Positions 1 through 18,015 of a stretch of DNA of 64,000 nt are shown here, piece by piece. Source of the DNA: Cliona cf. orientalis (lineage: Eukaryota > Porifera > Demospongiae > Clionaida > Clionaidae). The stretch is from positions 1,319,476 to 1,383,475 of the forward strand of contig OZ005700.1 in assembly GCA_963930775.1 (NCBI GenBank). Reading direction: 5' to 3'. Each line of letters starts with the position of its first letter. Position 1 is the stretch's first letter. The notes under the pieces were generated by a model. The model was not told where the DNA came from and searched no databases. It worked only from the letters and a program-made list of their open reading frames with translations. Both the position numbers and the translations under genes were made by a program.

Positions 1-794
1 ACAGTTAGATACAAACCTCCTGAGCAAATAGTACCTTGGAGACAGCGAGTCTGATAAAAGACAGTTAATTTAATACCACCAGGACTCAAAGCATGGTGTC
101 CACAGGACGTCCTTGAGAGTGAAACATGAGAATTTCTGAAGAGCCGGGTGGCAACATAGTGGCTAAGCTCAGCTAAGGCAACTTTGCAAGGCTAGCTTGT
201 CGTGCAGTAGCTACTGACCTGTAACGATAAACATCCTAGGCTTATAAATTTTATAGGGACATAAATTATATTACTATTATTATGAGTTTTGTAGGGACAG
301 AACAGAGGAGGTCGGACATGCATAGTGTAATACATAAAGACAAAAATCTTTGAATCGTGGGATAATACTTTATCAGTGACTCCATAATGATGAAACATCG
401 CATCCTGGCCTATTGTAATCATCAAAATAGTGTTACTTGTCCGATGGGGTGCATATTCACAATAATAATATTATATTCTATCGCATTCCATGTATGTAAA
501 AGAGCTCAAAGGTATCCCATGGTTGATTTTCTCATGGGGCACAGGTTGGGCACAGACATCTCTTCTGAACATAGACTAACTGGCCAAGTTTTATTCCCCA
601 ATTCCAAAAATTCCTCAATTATGTATGAGACCTTGTCCAACCTCCTCTGGGGTGACAGAACAGTATAGCAAGCTATTGAATGTGTGCAAGCGCAAGGGCG
701 TGGAATTTCATACAAAAGGGATTAAACTTGATGCTCCTTGGCGGGTTGGGGGAACCCCTGTGATTAAATACCAATGAGTAAGTCTGTACATAAC
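1..794. other. No gene recognised
   Basis: Only short open frames without recognisable protein features are present. This stretch and the tandem array after it may lie inside an intron of the methyltransferase gene whose last exons start at 3197, because that gene's upstream exons are not in the window. Confidence 0.4.
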
Positions 795-3124
795 GAGATT
801 CCCCCAATATTGTACGCGTGTACGGAGCATGCGCAGTTTGTCGATGTGTCCTAGTTCGAATTTATGGCGGCGTATTCGTGAGGGACTCTGGACGTAGTCT
901 CTAAGTTGTTCATTATTACATCCCGAGTCCCAATTCACAAATCGAAATTCGGCCGCTCGATGAGGTAATTGTGACGAAACCTATGATGAAACCTATGATG
1001 AAATTATTGAAACCTATGATGAAATTATGATGAAATTATGATGAAATTGGGGTGAAGACTGCTTCAAAATGTTTAGCGCGCATGACAGGGTGTTGGGACC
1101 CAGAATTCGAACCTAGCGTACAATAGATCGTGGACTATCGATGACATATGGCGATTCTCTCAGTTCGCTTTCTTTGGCGAGCGAGCTCTCTGGGGGGATT
1201 CCCCTATACAGTCTAGCACATGGCAGTGGAGGTCACGTTCGGGTCAACCGGCTCAACCCGCGCGCCCCAATATACTGCGTGTACGGAGCATGCGCAGTTT
1301 GTCGGTGTGTCCAAGTTCGAATTATGGCGGCGTACAGTAAGCGTGGTGCAATACTTATGAGGGACTCGGGATGTAGTCTCTAAGTTGTTCATTACGTCCA
1401 GAGTCCCAATTAGAAACAAAGAATTCGGCTCTCGCTATGATGAAATTATGATGAAATGATGATGAAATGATGATGAAACCTATGATGAAACTTATGATGT
1501 AATTCCTGTGAAACTATTTCAAAATGTTTAGCGCGCATGAAAGGTTGTTGGGACCCAGAATTCGAACCTAGCGTAGAAGACATCGTGGACTATCGATGAG
1601 ATATGGCGATTTTCTCGGTTCGCTTTCTTTGGCGAGCTCGCACTCGGGGGGATTTCCCTATTCAATCGAGCACGTGGCAGGTGAAGGTCAACCGGCTCAA
1701 GCCGCGCGCCCCAATATTGTACGCGTATACGGAGCATGCGCAGTTTGTCGATGTGTCCTGGTTCGAATTTCTGGCGGCGTATTCATGAAGGACTCTGGAC
1801 GTAGTCTCTAAGTTGTTCATTACGTCCAGAGTCCCAATTCGCAAAAAAGAATTCGGCCTCGCGATGAGGTAATTATGATGAAATTACGATGAAAATTATT
1901 GATGATGAAACCTATGATGAAACCTATGATGAAACTTATGATGTAATTGCTGTGAAACTGTTTCAAAATGTTTAGCGCGCATGAAAGGTTGTTGGGACCC
2001 AGAATTCGAACCTAGCGTAGAAGACGTCGTGGACTATCGATGAGATATGGCGATTTTCTCGGTTCGCTTTCTTTGGCGAGCTCGCACTCGGGGGGATTTC
2101 CCTATTCAGTCGAGCACATGGCGGGTGAAGGTCAACCGGCTCAAGCCGCGCGCCCCAATATTGTACACGTATACGGAGCATGCGCAGTTTGTCGATGTGT
2201 CCTAGTTCGAATTTATGGCGGCGTATTCGTGAGGGACTCTGGACGTAGTCTCTAAGTTGTTCATTACGTCCAGAGTCCCAATTAGAAACAAAGAATTCGG
2301 CTCTCGCTATGAGGTAATTATGATGAAATTACGATGAAATGATGATGAAACCTATGATGAAACCTATGATGTAATTGCTGTGAAACTGTTTCAAAATGTT
2401 TAGCGCGCATGAAAGGTTGTTGGGACCCAGAATTCGAACCTAGCGTAGAAGAGATCGTGGACTATCCGATGATATCCTTATGGCGTTTCTCTCAGTTCGC
2501 TTTCTCTAGCGAGCTCGCTTTCAGGGCAGGGGGATTTCCCTATTCAGTCGAGCACATGGCAGGTAAAGGTCAACCGGCTCAAGCCGCGCGCCCCAATATT
2601 GTACGCGTATACGGAGCATGCGCAGTTTGTCGATGTGTCCTAGTTCGAATTTATGGCGGCGTATTCGTGAGGGACTCTGGACGTAGTCTCTAGGTTGTTC
2701 ATTACGTCCAGAGTCCCAATTAGAAACAAAGAATTCGGCTCTCGCTATGATGAAATTATGATGAAATGATGATGAAACCTATGATGAAATATATGATGAA
2801 ACTTATGATGTAATTCCTGTGAAACTGTTTCAAAATGTTTAGCGCGCATGAAAGGTTGTTGGGACCCAGAATTCGAACCTAGCGTAGAAGACATCGTGGA
2901 CTATCGATGAGATATGGCGATTTTCTCGGTTCGCTTTCTTTGGCGAGCTCGCACTCAGGGGGATTTCCCTATTCAGTCGAGCACATGGCGGGTGAAGGTC
3001 AACCGGCTCAAGCCGCGCGCCCCAATATTGTACACGTATACGGAGCATGCGCAGTTTGTCGGTGTCCTAGTTCGAATTTATGGCGGCGTATTCGTGAGGG
3101 ACTCTGGACGTAGTCTCTAAGTTG
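795..3124. repeat. Tandem array, ~440 bp unit, about 5.3 copies
   Basis: The motif CAAAATGTTTAGCGCGCATG recurs at about 1064, 1520, 1964, 2392 and 2831, giving periods of 456, 444, 428 and 439 bp. A partial unit precedes it and the array stops near 3124. Each unit has three parts. The first is a minus-strand segment with a Pol III B-box-like GGTTCGAATTC. The second is GC-rich and unique to the unit. The third is a hairpin with arms GGGACTCTGGACGTA and TACGTCCAGAGTCCC, followed by short ATGATGAAA repeats. The last unit is cut off before the second hairpin arm. The ~70-residue open frames on both strands repeat with the unit and are not genes. Confidence 0.9.
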
Positions 3125-3196
3125 TTCATACAATACAATGTCATGCAGCCCTTCAGAATATTAATCCACCTCATTTTGGTGTTTATTATAATACAG

Positions 3197-3514
3197 ATTG
3201 AGAGAAAGGTATCAGTGAAGGTTATGACTGATGGAACTGCCGTTGGTGTAGCGTACTGGTTCACACTACACATGTATGGAGGGATCACCATCTCAACATA
3301 TCGACCTGAAGCAGTGAGTCAACCAGATCCACACATCATATGCATGCGCAACTACAAGCTTTTAAGGGCATAATGCTTCTTGCAGGGTTCAAGCCACTGG
3401 CATCAGAGCGTGTTTCTGCTCCCTGAAGATGTGACCGTTTCCGTTGGACAGATAGTGACACTGAGAACGCTATTAAGAGATAGCTACCTTGACATCACCA
3501 TGGCAACAGAGTAA
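3197..3514 (+). CDS. Protein arginine methyltransferase, C-terminal two exons (5' end outside or unresolved)
   Basis: Two exons are supported: 3197-3313 (after ATACAG, before GTGAGT) and 3386-3514 (after TTGCAG, stop TAA at 3512). Both are phase 0 and together encode 81 residues. The product carries the C-terminal beta-barrel signature of PRMTs: a V-A-Y-W-F-x-L-H strand, then ISTYRPEA, then SHWHQSVFLL, equivalent to the STSP...THWKQ segment of the family. In PRMTs this barrel helps form the dimer and substrate surface behind the SAM-binding fold. The short ending after the last strand resembles a PRMT9-type tail more than PRMT1, but the isotype cannot be fixed from the barrel alone. The catalytic exons are not visible upstream, where the tandem array lies. 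Confidence 0.7.
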
Positions 3515-3794
3515 CATCATTACTGTAATACTAATAACACAGTATCACATTGATTATGTACAAGTTTGTTGGTCAGCTGTGCATGTGTACATACATGTAT
3601 AGCAATTAGGGTTCAATCATCGGATGATAATAATACTGTTTGTCGTTCACTATAATAAGGTAACACGTATTAATTATAATATTGATTGTATACATACGAA
3701 TTTGTTAGTCAGCTGTGTGTGTACGTAGAAGGGTTCAATCATTAGTAATAGTTTTTCGTTCATAATATTACTTATCTGTCATGCAATGAAGATT

Positions 3795-5703
3795 TTAGTT
3801 TTGTTTTGTTGCAACTGGTGCTGTGTAGTGTGCCACAGTGTAGCCGCTAGCCACGACCCCAGCTGACCCTAGACCCCCCAGCAGCAGCTGTTCCTCATTA
3901 TCCCCCTCCTCCCCCTCACTATCATCCTCACACATAAACTGAGTCCATTTTGAAGAAACTTTCGGAATAGCTGTCTCCTTCTTGGGCAGTTCCTCCATTG
4001 TGTTGCCTCTGGATCCATGGCCACCCTCCTCCCTTGCCTTCGCTGGGGGAGGATTCTCACACTTGTATCTGCTGATATCTTCCCTGATTTTGGCCATGGT
4101 GTCTTTGTGGTTCGACGGTGATGAGGGGGAGGTTCCTGTCATTATGTTACCCGCCGACCCCGATGAAGTAGCTGGGGTGCCTAATAGAAGGTCATCTCCG
4201 GTGCTATACACGAAGCTATCGTTTTCTAGCTTCCGGTAGCGGTCGGATACAGGACTGTCGTAGGTTGATCTAGAGTTGGTGAGTTTGTCTGTATGGTCAT
4301 CGAGTTTGTCCTCCATCTCCTGACTGACACAGGAGTAAGGATACACCCTCTCGTTGCTCGAGCTCAGCGTGGATGAGGAGGGGAGGTTGGTACGGCTGGA
4401 GAGAGGATGGGGCCCTCTGTCAGAGGCACTCCTAAAGTATTTAGGTCACAAAGGTCAACTCATAATTGACTAAAATAGAATATTCAGTGGGTAGTATACC
4501 TTTTGACTTGTTTGCGTGGTTTTTGAGCTCTTGTGAATTCCTCCTTGTCAGTTGTGAATGCTCCATCTTCCTCCTCAACAAAAATAGAATTATTCAGTCA
4601 ATTTGAGAGTGTGGTGGCGATAGTTAGCTACTTACCTCATCCTCGTCCTCTGGCTCAATGAAAGAGGTCCACTTACTTTTACCAGCACTTCTCCCAGCTA
4701 GAACAACAGGGTGGTGAGGCTACAGTCAGATAGAATACGATAATTATATCTAATCAAAAGGGTAGTGGCTCGTAGTGACTATACATCGTGCCCGACTTAC
4801 TATTTCTTCTGCCGGTTTGTCTTGGGCGGTGAAAGTGTCAGCGTAGTCCTCTGGAGGGTGACTGCAGGGGCTGCTGCTGCTGCTCTGTAGCTGCTCATTC
4901 TCCAGCTGCTCCTTCTCAGCTCTCATCATGTTCAGCTTCTGAACATGTCTCCTACAGTCGGCTGCGGTACCCTTACCGTAAGTCTGCGTAAATTTTATTA
5001 TTTTTTTGCTGATACACTTCCAAAATGTGTGAGGTGAGGTATGTATGATATATTTAGGCCACACAGAGCACTGTGAATGTCCTCAGTCTATGCCATGGAG
5101 TATATTCATGACGTCCCCCCAGGGCCAGCCATGCATTGAAGTTATGTAGTGGCTTTATAGTACTAGAGCTCTGCCGCTCACCTTGATCACTGACTGCTTC
5201 TCATTGCACATCTTACAGTTCCATTTATTGCTCTTCTTTACCTGGAAAGCACATACATATATATATGTAGATGAACGGCCATTTTGAATATGATAGGCTC
5301 TTTGTAGAGGTAGAGGAATAGAGCCACGAACCTGGTGGACTTGAAAGGTCTGGCAGGAGTAACAGCGCAGCACCATGAATACTTGCACCATGTTCTCTCC
5401 CTCTGCCCTTGGGCCTCGGAGAAGGCTCGTGGGAGCGTCAGCTAAAGAGAGAGGACAAATTATAGACAAAATCAAAATCAACTCCAGTACCTGTCGGAGG
5501 AGCCGCGCAAAGTTCCCGCCAATTTGCAAATACTTAGGTAATAATCAATTATTTTGCGGCTTGTTAATAATTACCGCAAATTTGCAAAAATGTAATCTAA
5601 TTGTACAATAGTACAGTACGTACTAAAGTGTAAACAGCGATCAAAGCAGACCAGATGCTGTCTCACCTGTAGCTGGCTTTGTTTGGATCTCTAGGGTGGC
5701 CAT
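3795..5703 (-). CDS. MRNIP: MRN-interacting protein (MRNIP-like)
   Basis: Seven coding exons join in frame to 394 residues: 5703-5667, 5441-5332, 5241-5182, 4983-4801, 4719-4636, 4573-4500 and 4431-3795. The N-terminal region has the family zinc-ribbon pattern: MVLRCYSCQTFQVHQVKK, then KWNCKMCNEKQSVIK, then a TYGKGTAADCRRHVQKLN helix. Two later blocks, SKWTSFIEPEDEDE and SSKWTQFMCEDDSEGEE, match the family's repeated S-K-W-x-x-F plus acidic motif. MRNIP binds the MRE11-RAD50-NBS1 complex and helps the response to double-strand breaks in the nucleus. The remainder is low-complexity and polar. The protein starts about 37 residues before the zinc ribbon, an extension relative to the human form. 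It is divergent with TTC39, with 138 bp between start codons. Confidence 0.88.
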
Positions 5704-5841
5704 GCTGATTGTCTGTGTGTCAGCGTCTGCAAGCTAGGGGGAGTGGCTGCTCCACTTGCCATAGCGCGGGCGCGGGAACTTACGTATATCGCGAGTATAC
5801 TGAGCTAGCGCAAATTTCGCTAACCATCATTTCCCCTCAAA
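5704..5841. promoter_or_regulatory. Bidirectional promoter between MRNIP and TTC39
   Basis: Only 138 bp separate the two divergent start codons, so both 5' UTRs and core promoters must lie here or overlap the first exons. The gap contains the GC-rich run GCGCGGGCGCGGGAAC, and no clear TATA box is visible. Confidence 0.65.
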
Positions 5842-12675
<6,834 letters not shown>

Positions 12676-12978
12676 TAATTTATTCAGCCATAAATTAAAA
12701 TGTGTGTGTACTGTGTTTGCACTCTAATGATACTATTCTTGCATAATTTTCACGATTTTTATCCATTACAGTTTTGTTCCCATCGAGCTAGATCTAAGTG
12801 CCGTTTTTCGACCAGACGACCATTACCTAATCTTCACTTGACTACAACTACTGTGGTAGCATCCCAAGCAAAGCGAAATGAAATAGTAGACCTCCAACTG
12901 ACCAATCAGATTGCTGACCTACATTACCCCACAATACCCTTACAATACCTACATTACCTTACATTAGAATATAGTTGT

Positions 12979-12984
12979 AATAAA
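12979..12984 (+). terminator. Likely poly(A) signal of TTC39
   Basis: AATAAA lies about 300 bp after the TTC39 stop and is repeated at about 13026 in a duplicated AATAAAATTAATACTG context. Nothing else is recognised between the stop and the RIOK3 leader. Confidence 0.5.
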
Positions 12985-13374
12985 ATTAATACTGTCCTCC
13001 TCCCCCTCTCCCTGGCCCTCTCTCAATAAAATTAATACTGGTCACTCAGAGGTCCAAGTATTATGTTTGATGTAATAATTTACAGTATTTCCCTTCTCAG
13101 TATTATTGATTTTACTCATCTATGGTAAATTTAAACAAAATAACATTTCCCTAGCTGAAAATAATAATAGTGGAGCTGGAGATCGGCGTAAAAGATAAGA
13201 GGTGGGGCTATAGGCGGGGCCTATTCTAATTAATGCCCACTCAAATTTTTTGGCGGGGATTGCACAACCATTGCGCCATTGGCCACCCTGTCATTGTTTA
13301 TACTCGGGCCAGGTCAGAACTTCACTCAAGAGGCTATTGCGCCACCGTTATGCCATTATTTCTCTCCCCGTAAG

Positions 13375-13543
13375 GTGAGGAAATACATCTAATAATAGCC
13401 CAGCTCTATATAACAGCCGCCCATAGGGATAGTGGCATGAAAGCTACTTTACGTGAATAATTGATAATTATTTGAAAGGTTGGTAGCTAATACTTCTGGT
13501 ATTAAGAGCAAGCTTAATATAATTTTTTGGACCTGTACTACAG
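13375..13543 (+). other. Probable 5' UTR intron of RIOK3
   Basis: CCCGTAAG|GTGAGG gives a good donor and GTACTACAG|CC a good acceptor upstream of the start codon at 13577. The leader exon would contain a seven-codon upstream frame (ATG at about 13350, TAA across 13370-13372) just before the donor. Transcript data are needed to confirm it. Confidence 0.5.
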
Positions 13544-13576
13544 CCATCAAGAGATAACTTGAGAAGAGTGAGAGTC

Positions 13577-16500
13577 ATGGACTCAGAAGTGAAGACCCTC
13601 TCGCCTTCCAAGGAAGGCCCCGTCAAACGCAAGAGTCCCTGGGGTACCCCAAGCCAGGCCCCCACACCATGCTCACTGGCTGCCGTCATGGATGAGGAAC
13701 TAGCCATGAAGCTTCAACATGATGAAGAGCACGCTTTCAAGTAAGACAATTGTGTACCACTTACCACTCTGAAACAAAGTACATGTGTAGGCCTTGGATT
13801 TATCGCCTAATTGTATACCAAGTTTACAAGATATCTATAATAATATTATATTAGAGATCCTTGTATCTGTATACAAGTATTGTATTTAACAAGCGTCTTA
13901 ATTTCCTACGATTGTTTTATTCTGCACTGTCCAGCCAAGAGCTGATGGGTATGGCCAAGACCCCCATAAGGCTGGCAGACACTAGGGCGGAGCCCGACAC
14001 CCGAGATGACTTCCTACTGGCCCAGATGCTGCAGCTGGACTTTGACAGAGAGCACGACTCACTGCTCACAGCTGAGGAGAAACACTACAACAAGCACAGC
14101 AAAGGTTTGACACTATTATACGTTGAGTGCTGTGGTTAATTATCAGGGGTGTCCTCGTGTCGCGGTGGATTTGTAGGTACACGTGTATGTGTGTCTGTGT
14201 GTAGCTCTACAATGAGCACAACAAAAGTTTGACAAGTTCAGTTCAGTTGAATCCGAATATCATGTCAGGAAGAATATGTACACAAGAGGTTGCTGTAGCA
14301 CTATAAGAAGCATAGCTGCATTCGGTCTGTAGCTCTGTATCAATTCACTATAATTGTCTTGTGTTGCCAATAGAATCTCACCATTAATTTTGTAGGGCTC
14401 GTACAGTCATGAATTACACATGATGAGTACATAAACTTTGCTGTATTTCATTTCATACCTAATATGTCACCATTTTCTTACAGTTCACATCTCGTTTGAG
14501 AATTTTCGTTCGGTCCCTCCTTTCCTACGTGACGGTGACAGCGATGACGAGCAATCTAGAGAGGAGCTCTACTCTGGCGACGAGGACCAAAAGCCACAGG
14601 TCACCGTGTCCAGGGGTCATCGGAGGTCAAAGGGCGTACCTCCAGGAGCGACCACAAAGCACGACCCTGTCATATGTGGGAGAAAGAACGTCAAGAGCAT
14701 GGAGAAGTTTCCACCTGCCTTTCCCGCTGGGGACATGAACGACGAGACCCAAGACTACCGGCTACCCAACGCTGTCTTCAACACACTGAAGCTCCACTCT
14801 CAAAAGGAAGAGAAATACGTAAGCAATATTGTAGTATTATACGGGTTTCAGTTGAGGGTATATACTGGTACTGTACACGGTCTTTTCTGTCCAAGTCAAA
14901 GCTTTCATTACATGTTAAACTACTAATAAGCCATATGTTGAAAGCTCTTAAAAATAATGGATATGCTAATTATGTGTTATAGGGAGCTCATCTGTTTCTC
15001 AGCTATTCGGTGGGAGCGAAATTTGTCACTTGTAGGGCACATTTAGCCTCCCTGCTCTTGAAATCTTGTTAATTAAATTTTGTTACATGCTGTTTTCTTC
15101 CTAACCTATGACAGGCTCAGAGGCTGCATGAGAAGAAGGAGCACTCTACCACGGAGCAGGCCCTTGACCCAAAGACCAAGCTCATGCTCTTCAAGCTGGT
15201 GGACTCTGGAGTGCTGGCGGAGGTGAACGGATGCATCAGCACAGGCAAGGAGGCCTGTGTCTACCACGCCACTGGTGGAAAGTGAGTGAGATTTTAGCAT
15301 AAAAACATGTATCACAGATTTCTTGTAAATAAATCTGTAGAAATTGTCGTATTATATCTGCCTCTAGGCTTGCCTGGGTATGCTTGATAGTGGTTATTTT
15401 TATCTATTTTTGTGACTTTTGACTTTTTAGTCCCGAAGATTTCCACAAGACTGTTCCTCCCGAGTGTGCCATCAAGGTGTTCAAGACCACCCTGAATGAG
15501 TTCAAGAACCGAGACCGCTACATCAAGGACGACTTTCGCTTCAAGGACGTGTGCAGGTTTGGAAAGCAGAACCCCAGGAAATTCATCAAACTCTGGGCCG
15601 AGAAGGAGATGTACAATCTAAACAGGTACGTAAGTCAGGCACTAAACTGTATGCCTGTGTAGCAGAAATGTGTCAATTATCTCGGTGTCCTATGCTGATT
15701 GTGAGGTATATTGGGAGGGTGTGGACTTGGGTGGAGCTTACAATCATATCCAAGCTTTTGGCTCTGGAGAAATTAGTATTGAAGGCTTATTATTGAGCTC
15801 AAGTATGCCACATTAAGTGAATTCATAGCCCGCTGTGTATTGCCTATAAATACCTGGATTTATTCACCATCTGTGCTGGCTAAGTCATGTGGATACTTCG
15901 TTAGCACTCACTTCTAACCAGATCTGAGTCTCAGAGCCGTACAGGTTCGAGACTTGGCTCAGCCCAATCCACCGACGCAGCCCAGCATTATCTTTTTTTT
16001 TCTCCGTCCCCCTAATGAGTAGTGTCTATCCATTTTGTTTTCACTGCACCTAGGCTTTATACTAGGTCAATAAACTAGGACAAAATCAGTGTATGCTGCA
16101 TGTTAATGTAAAAATTGTACGCTGTAGTATTACTATAGAAGTTATACAAATGCTGTATTGAGTGTGTGGGTGGTGTATCCTGCATGAGACAGGAAAATAA
16201 GTAAGTATTCAGTTACCATTAGTCACTTCCCCCCTCTCTCTTCCCTACAGACTGCGGCGAGGTGGTGTCCTATGCCCTGAAGTGGTGTTGCTTCGTAAGC
16301 ATGTCCTAATAATGAGTTTTATTGGCCACGACATGAAGCCGGCTCCTAAGCTGAAAGAGGTCAAGCGCACTCCCTCCCTGATGAACACGGCCTACCAGCA
16401 GTGTATTCAGGTCAGCTACAGTGTAGTATTTCAGGAGGTATGATATTCCCCCCCCCCCCTCCCCCCCTCCAAGCTTTGCTAACGTGTCATCATGATATTT

Positions 16501-17461
16501 TTATGTAGTTGGGAAAAACATAGGTGTTAGTTGATGCTTAGGCTATCTAAAAGTTTTGATTGATCTGTCAGACATGCCAATATTTGGACTATCTGGTGAA
16601 AAGATTTGTTATTTGAGCATACCATAATAACCACACTCAGCTTTCCTCGTAAAGTTGATACTACACGTAAACCTACTATATAGGGGATATAATAATGTTA
16701 TTTATACCAATGTTACTACACTGCAACTTTATTTTTTAACCTCTAACAGCACTCAAGCATTAATTGAAAGTGAATGTCACATTAATAGTACACATAACTG
16801 AAACAGTTTACCTTACCTGCACATAACCCCACAGGGAATGAAGAGAATGTATACCAAATGCCGCCTCATTCATGCCGACCTGAGCGAGTACAACATGCTC
16901 TGGCACGATGGCAACATCTACTTCATCGACGTGAGCCAGGCAGTGGAGCCTACTCACCCACAGGGACTGGAGTTCCTCTTCAGGGACTGCAACAATGTCT
17001 ACAACTTCTTCAGCAAGACCAAGCTGGTGGATGACGTCATGACACCTCAGCAGCTCTTCAACTATGTCACTGGACTGGGTATTCATGCAGACAGCGACCA
17101 AGAGTTTCTAATTCACGTGAGTAGCAGTAGTTGATTACACGATTTCTAGTTTTGCGCAATCGTGAGACTTATACCTGTGTGCTCTCTCTCTCCCCCCTCA
17201 CTTCAGTTGAGGAATCACAGACAGAGGGAGAAACTTGAGGCTGCCATTCACTCAAAAACAGACTATCCATTTGATTACTTCTTTGAACAGACAACTTCCC
17301 ACTTGCGTGATGAAGAGGAGGATGAGGAGGATGGAGAGCAACAAATTGTTTCTAACCCAGGTACAACTGTCTCTAGCTCGATAGCAGCAGGTGGCCAGAC
17401 TGAAGCTACACTAGAAGGAGAAGGTTTAGCTGACTCCACTTCATCAAGTGATGAAGACTAA
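13577..17461 (+). CDS. RIOK3: Atypical serine kinase RIOK3
   Basis: Eight coding exons give 575 residues: 13577-13740, 13935-14104, 14484-14818, 15115-15281, 15431-15625, 16251-16410, 16835-17116 and 17207-17461. The RIO kinase core is intact. The P-loop STGKEACVYHA is at about 265-275, followed by CAIKVFKTT with the ATP-binding Lys294. FKNRDRYIKDDFRFKD and WAEKEMYNL are the flexible-loop and hinge region. HADLSEYN is the catalytic loop (Asp412, Asn417) and FIDVSQAVE the metal-binding loop (Asp429). The N-terminal block with TKHDPVICGRKN and RLHEKKEHST is specific to RIOK3 among RIO kinases. RIOK3 acts in pre-40S maturation and in innate signalling in vertebrates. Human RIOK3 has 519 residues; the extra length here is an acidic, Ser-rich tail. 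The ATG was chosen because it is the first in frame after the leader acceptor. Confidence 0.95.
15898..15960 (+). repeat. tRNA-derived (SINE-like) fragment in RIOK3 intron 5
   Basis: TTAGCACTCACTTCTAACCA followed by the B box AGGTTCGAGAC reads like the D-arm to T-arm portion of a tRNA, with CTTCTAACC at the anticodon-loop position (UCU-like). The stems do not close fully, so it is not a functional tRNA. Confidence 0.4.
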
Positions 17462-17604
17462 ACATAGGGTCATGTCTGTCACATAGTATCATGCTGAATA
17501 GTACATGTGCAAATGTGTATATACCACGCTATACTGTACTTGTGTATTTTGTGCCCATTTGTCACACAGCTGTTTAGGGTTATTTTTTAAATTTAGTCAC
17601 AAGA

Positions 17605-17731
17605 TTACTGCTTGATCAGTTTTATGCCATCTTTCATTTTATCGATCAAAAGTTGTGCTTGTTTTTTGAAAACACCACAATTTCCTTCACGTCCTATGGA
17701 TTGGACAAACAGGAATCCCTTGCTGACCAAC
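17605..17731 (-). CDS. Orphan coding-like terminal exon, unassigned
   Basis: On the minus strand, TTGTTTAG|G is followed by an open frame of 41 residues ending in TAA. Its composition is protein-like (GFLFVQSIGREGNCGVFKKQ, then an amphipathic KQAQLLIDKMKDGIKLIKQ). It needs an upstream exon ending with two bases of a codon. None of the GT sites in the last exon of the neighbouring minus-strand membrane gene supplies that phase. It may be an alternative 3' exon of that gene, or a remnant. Confidence 0.3.
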
Positions 17732-18015
17732 CTAAACAACAAACAACATCACTGACTGACAGTCTAACGATATTATTACACAATACATGAAAGACAGGGT
17801 GATCATGTCCGTAAGTAAAATCTGGTGTTCAAGTGATAAGGAAGAAGTGCACACAAGACAAGTGGGTTGGGTACATGTCTCTATGGCCACCAAGCCCTAG
17901 CTTGTGCACTTGTCAACATTATATTATGCTTGCTGTATATAAAAATATTATTTTTTAAAAAGGTGCTATATATGCCATGAGGAAAAGATATCTAATGCAT
18001 TTGTGTGGCGCCGTG

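Noticed and set aside
795..3124. Repeated ~70-residue open frames on both strands of the array
   Set aside because: They recur with the repeat unit, overlap on opposite strands, carry no codon-level sense and have no recognisable domain. They are by-products of the tandem repeat.
795..3124. CRISPR-like array
   Set aside because: Units are ~440 bp and repeat as wholes, without short repeats and unique spacers, in a eukaryotic genome.
12700..13029. Plus-strand frame after the TTC39 stop
   Set aside because: It lies in the 3' UTR, overlaps the poly(A) signals and is low in protein-like composition.
13861..13934. Coding extension of RIOK3 exon 2 upstream of the acceptor
   Set aside because: The frame is open, but CTGTCCAG at 13934 is a good acceptor in the right phase, and the upstream residues do not match the family.
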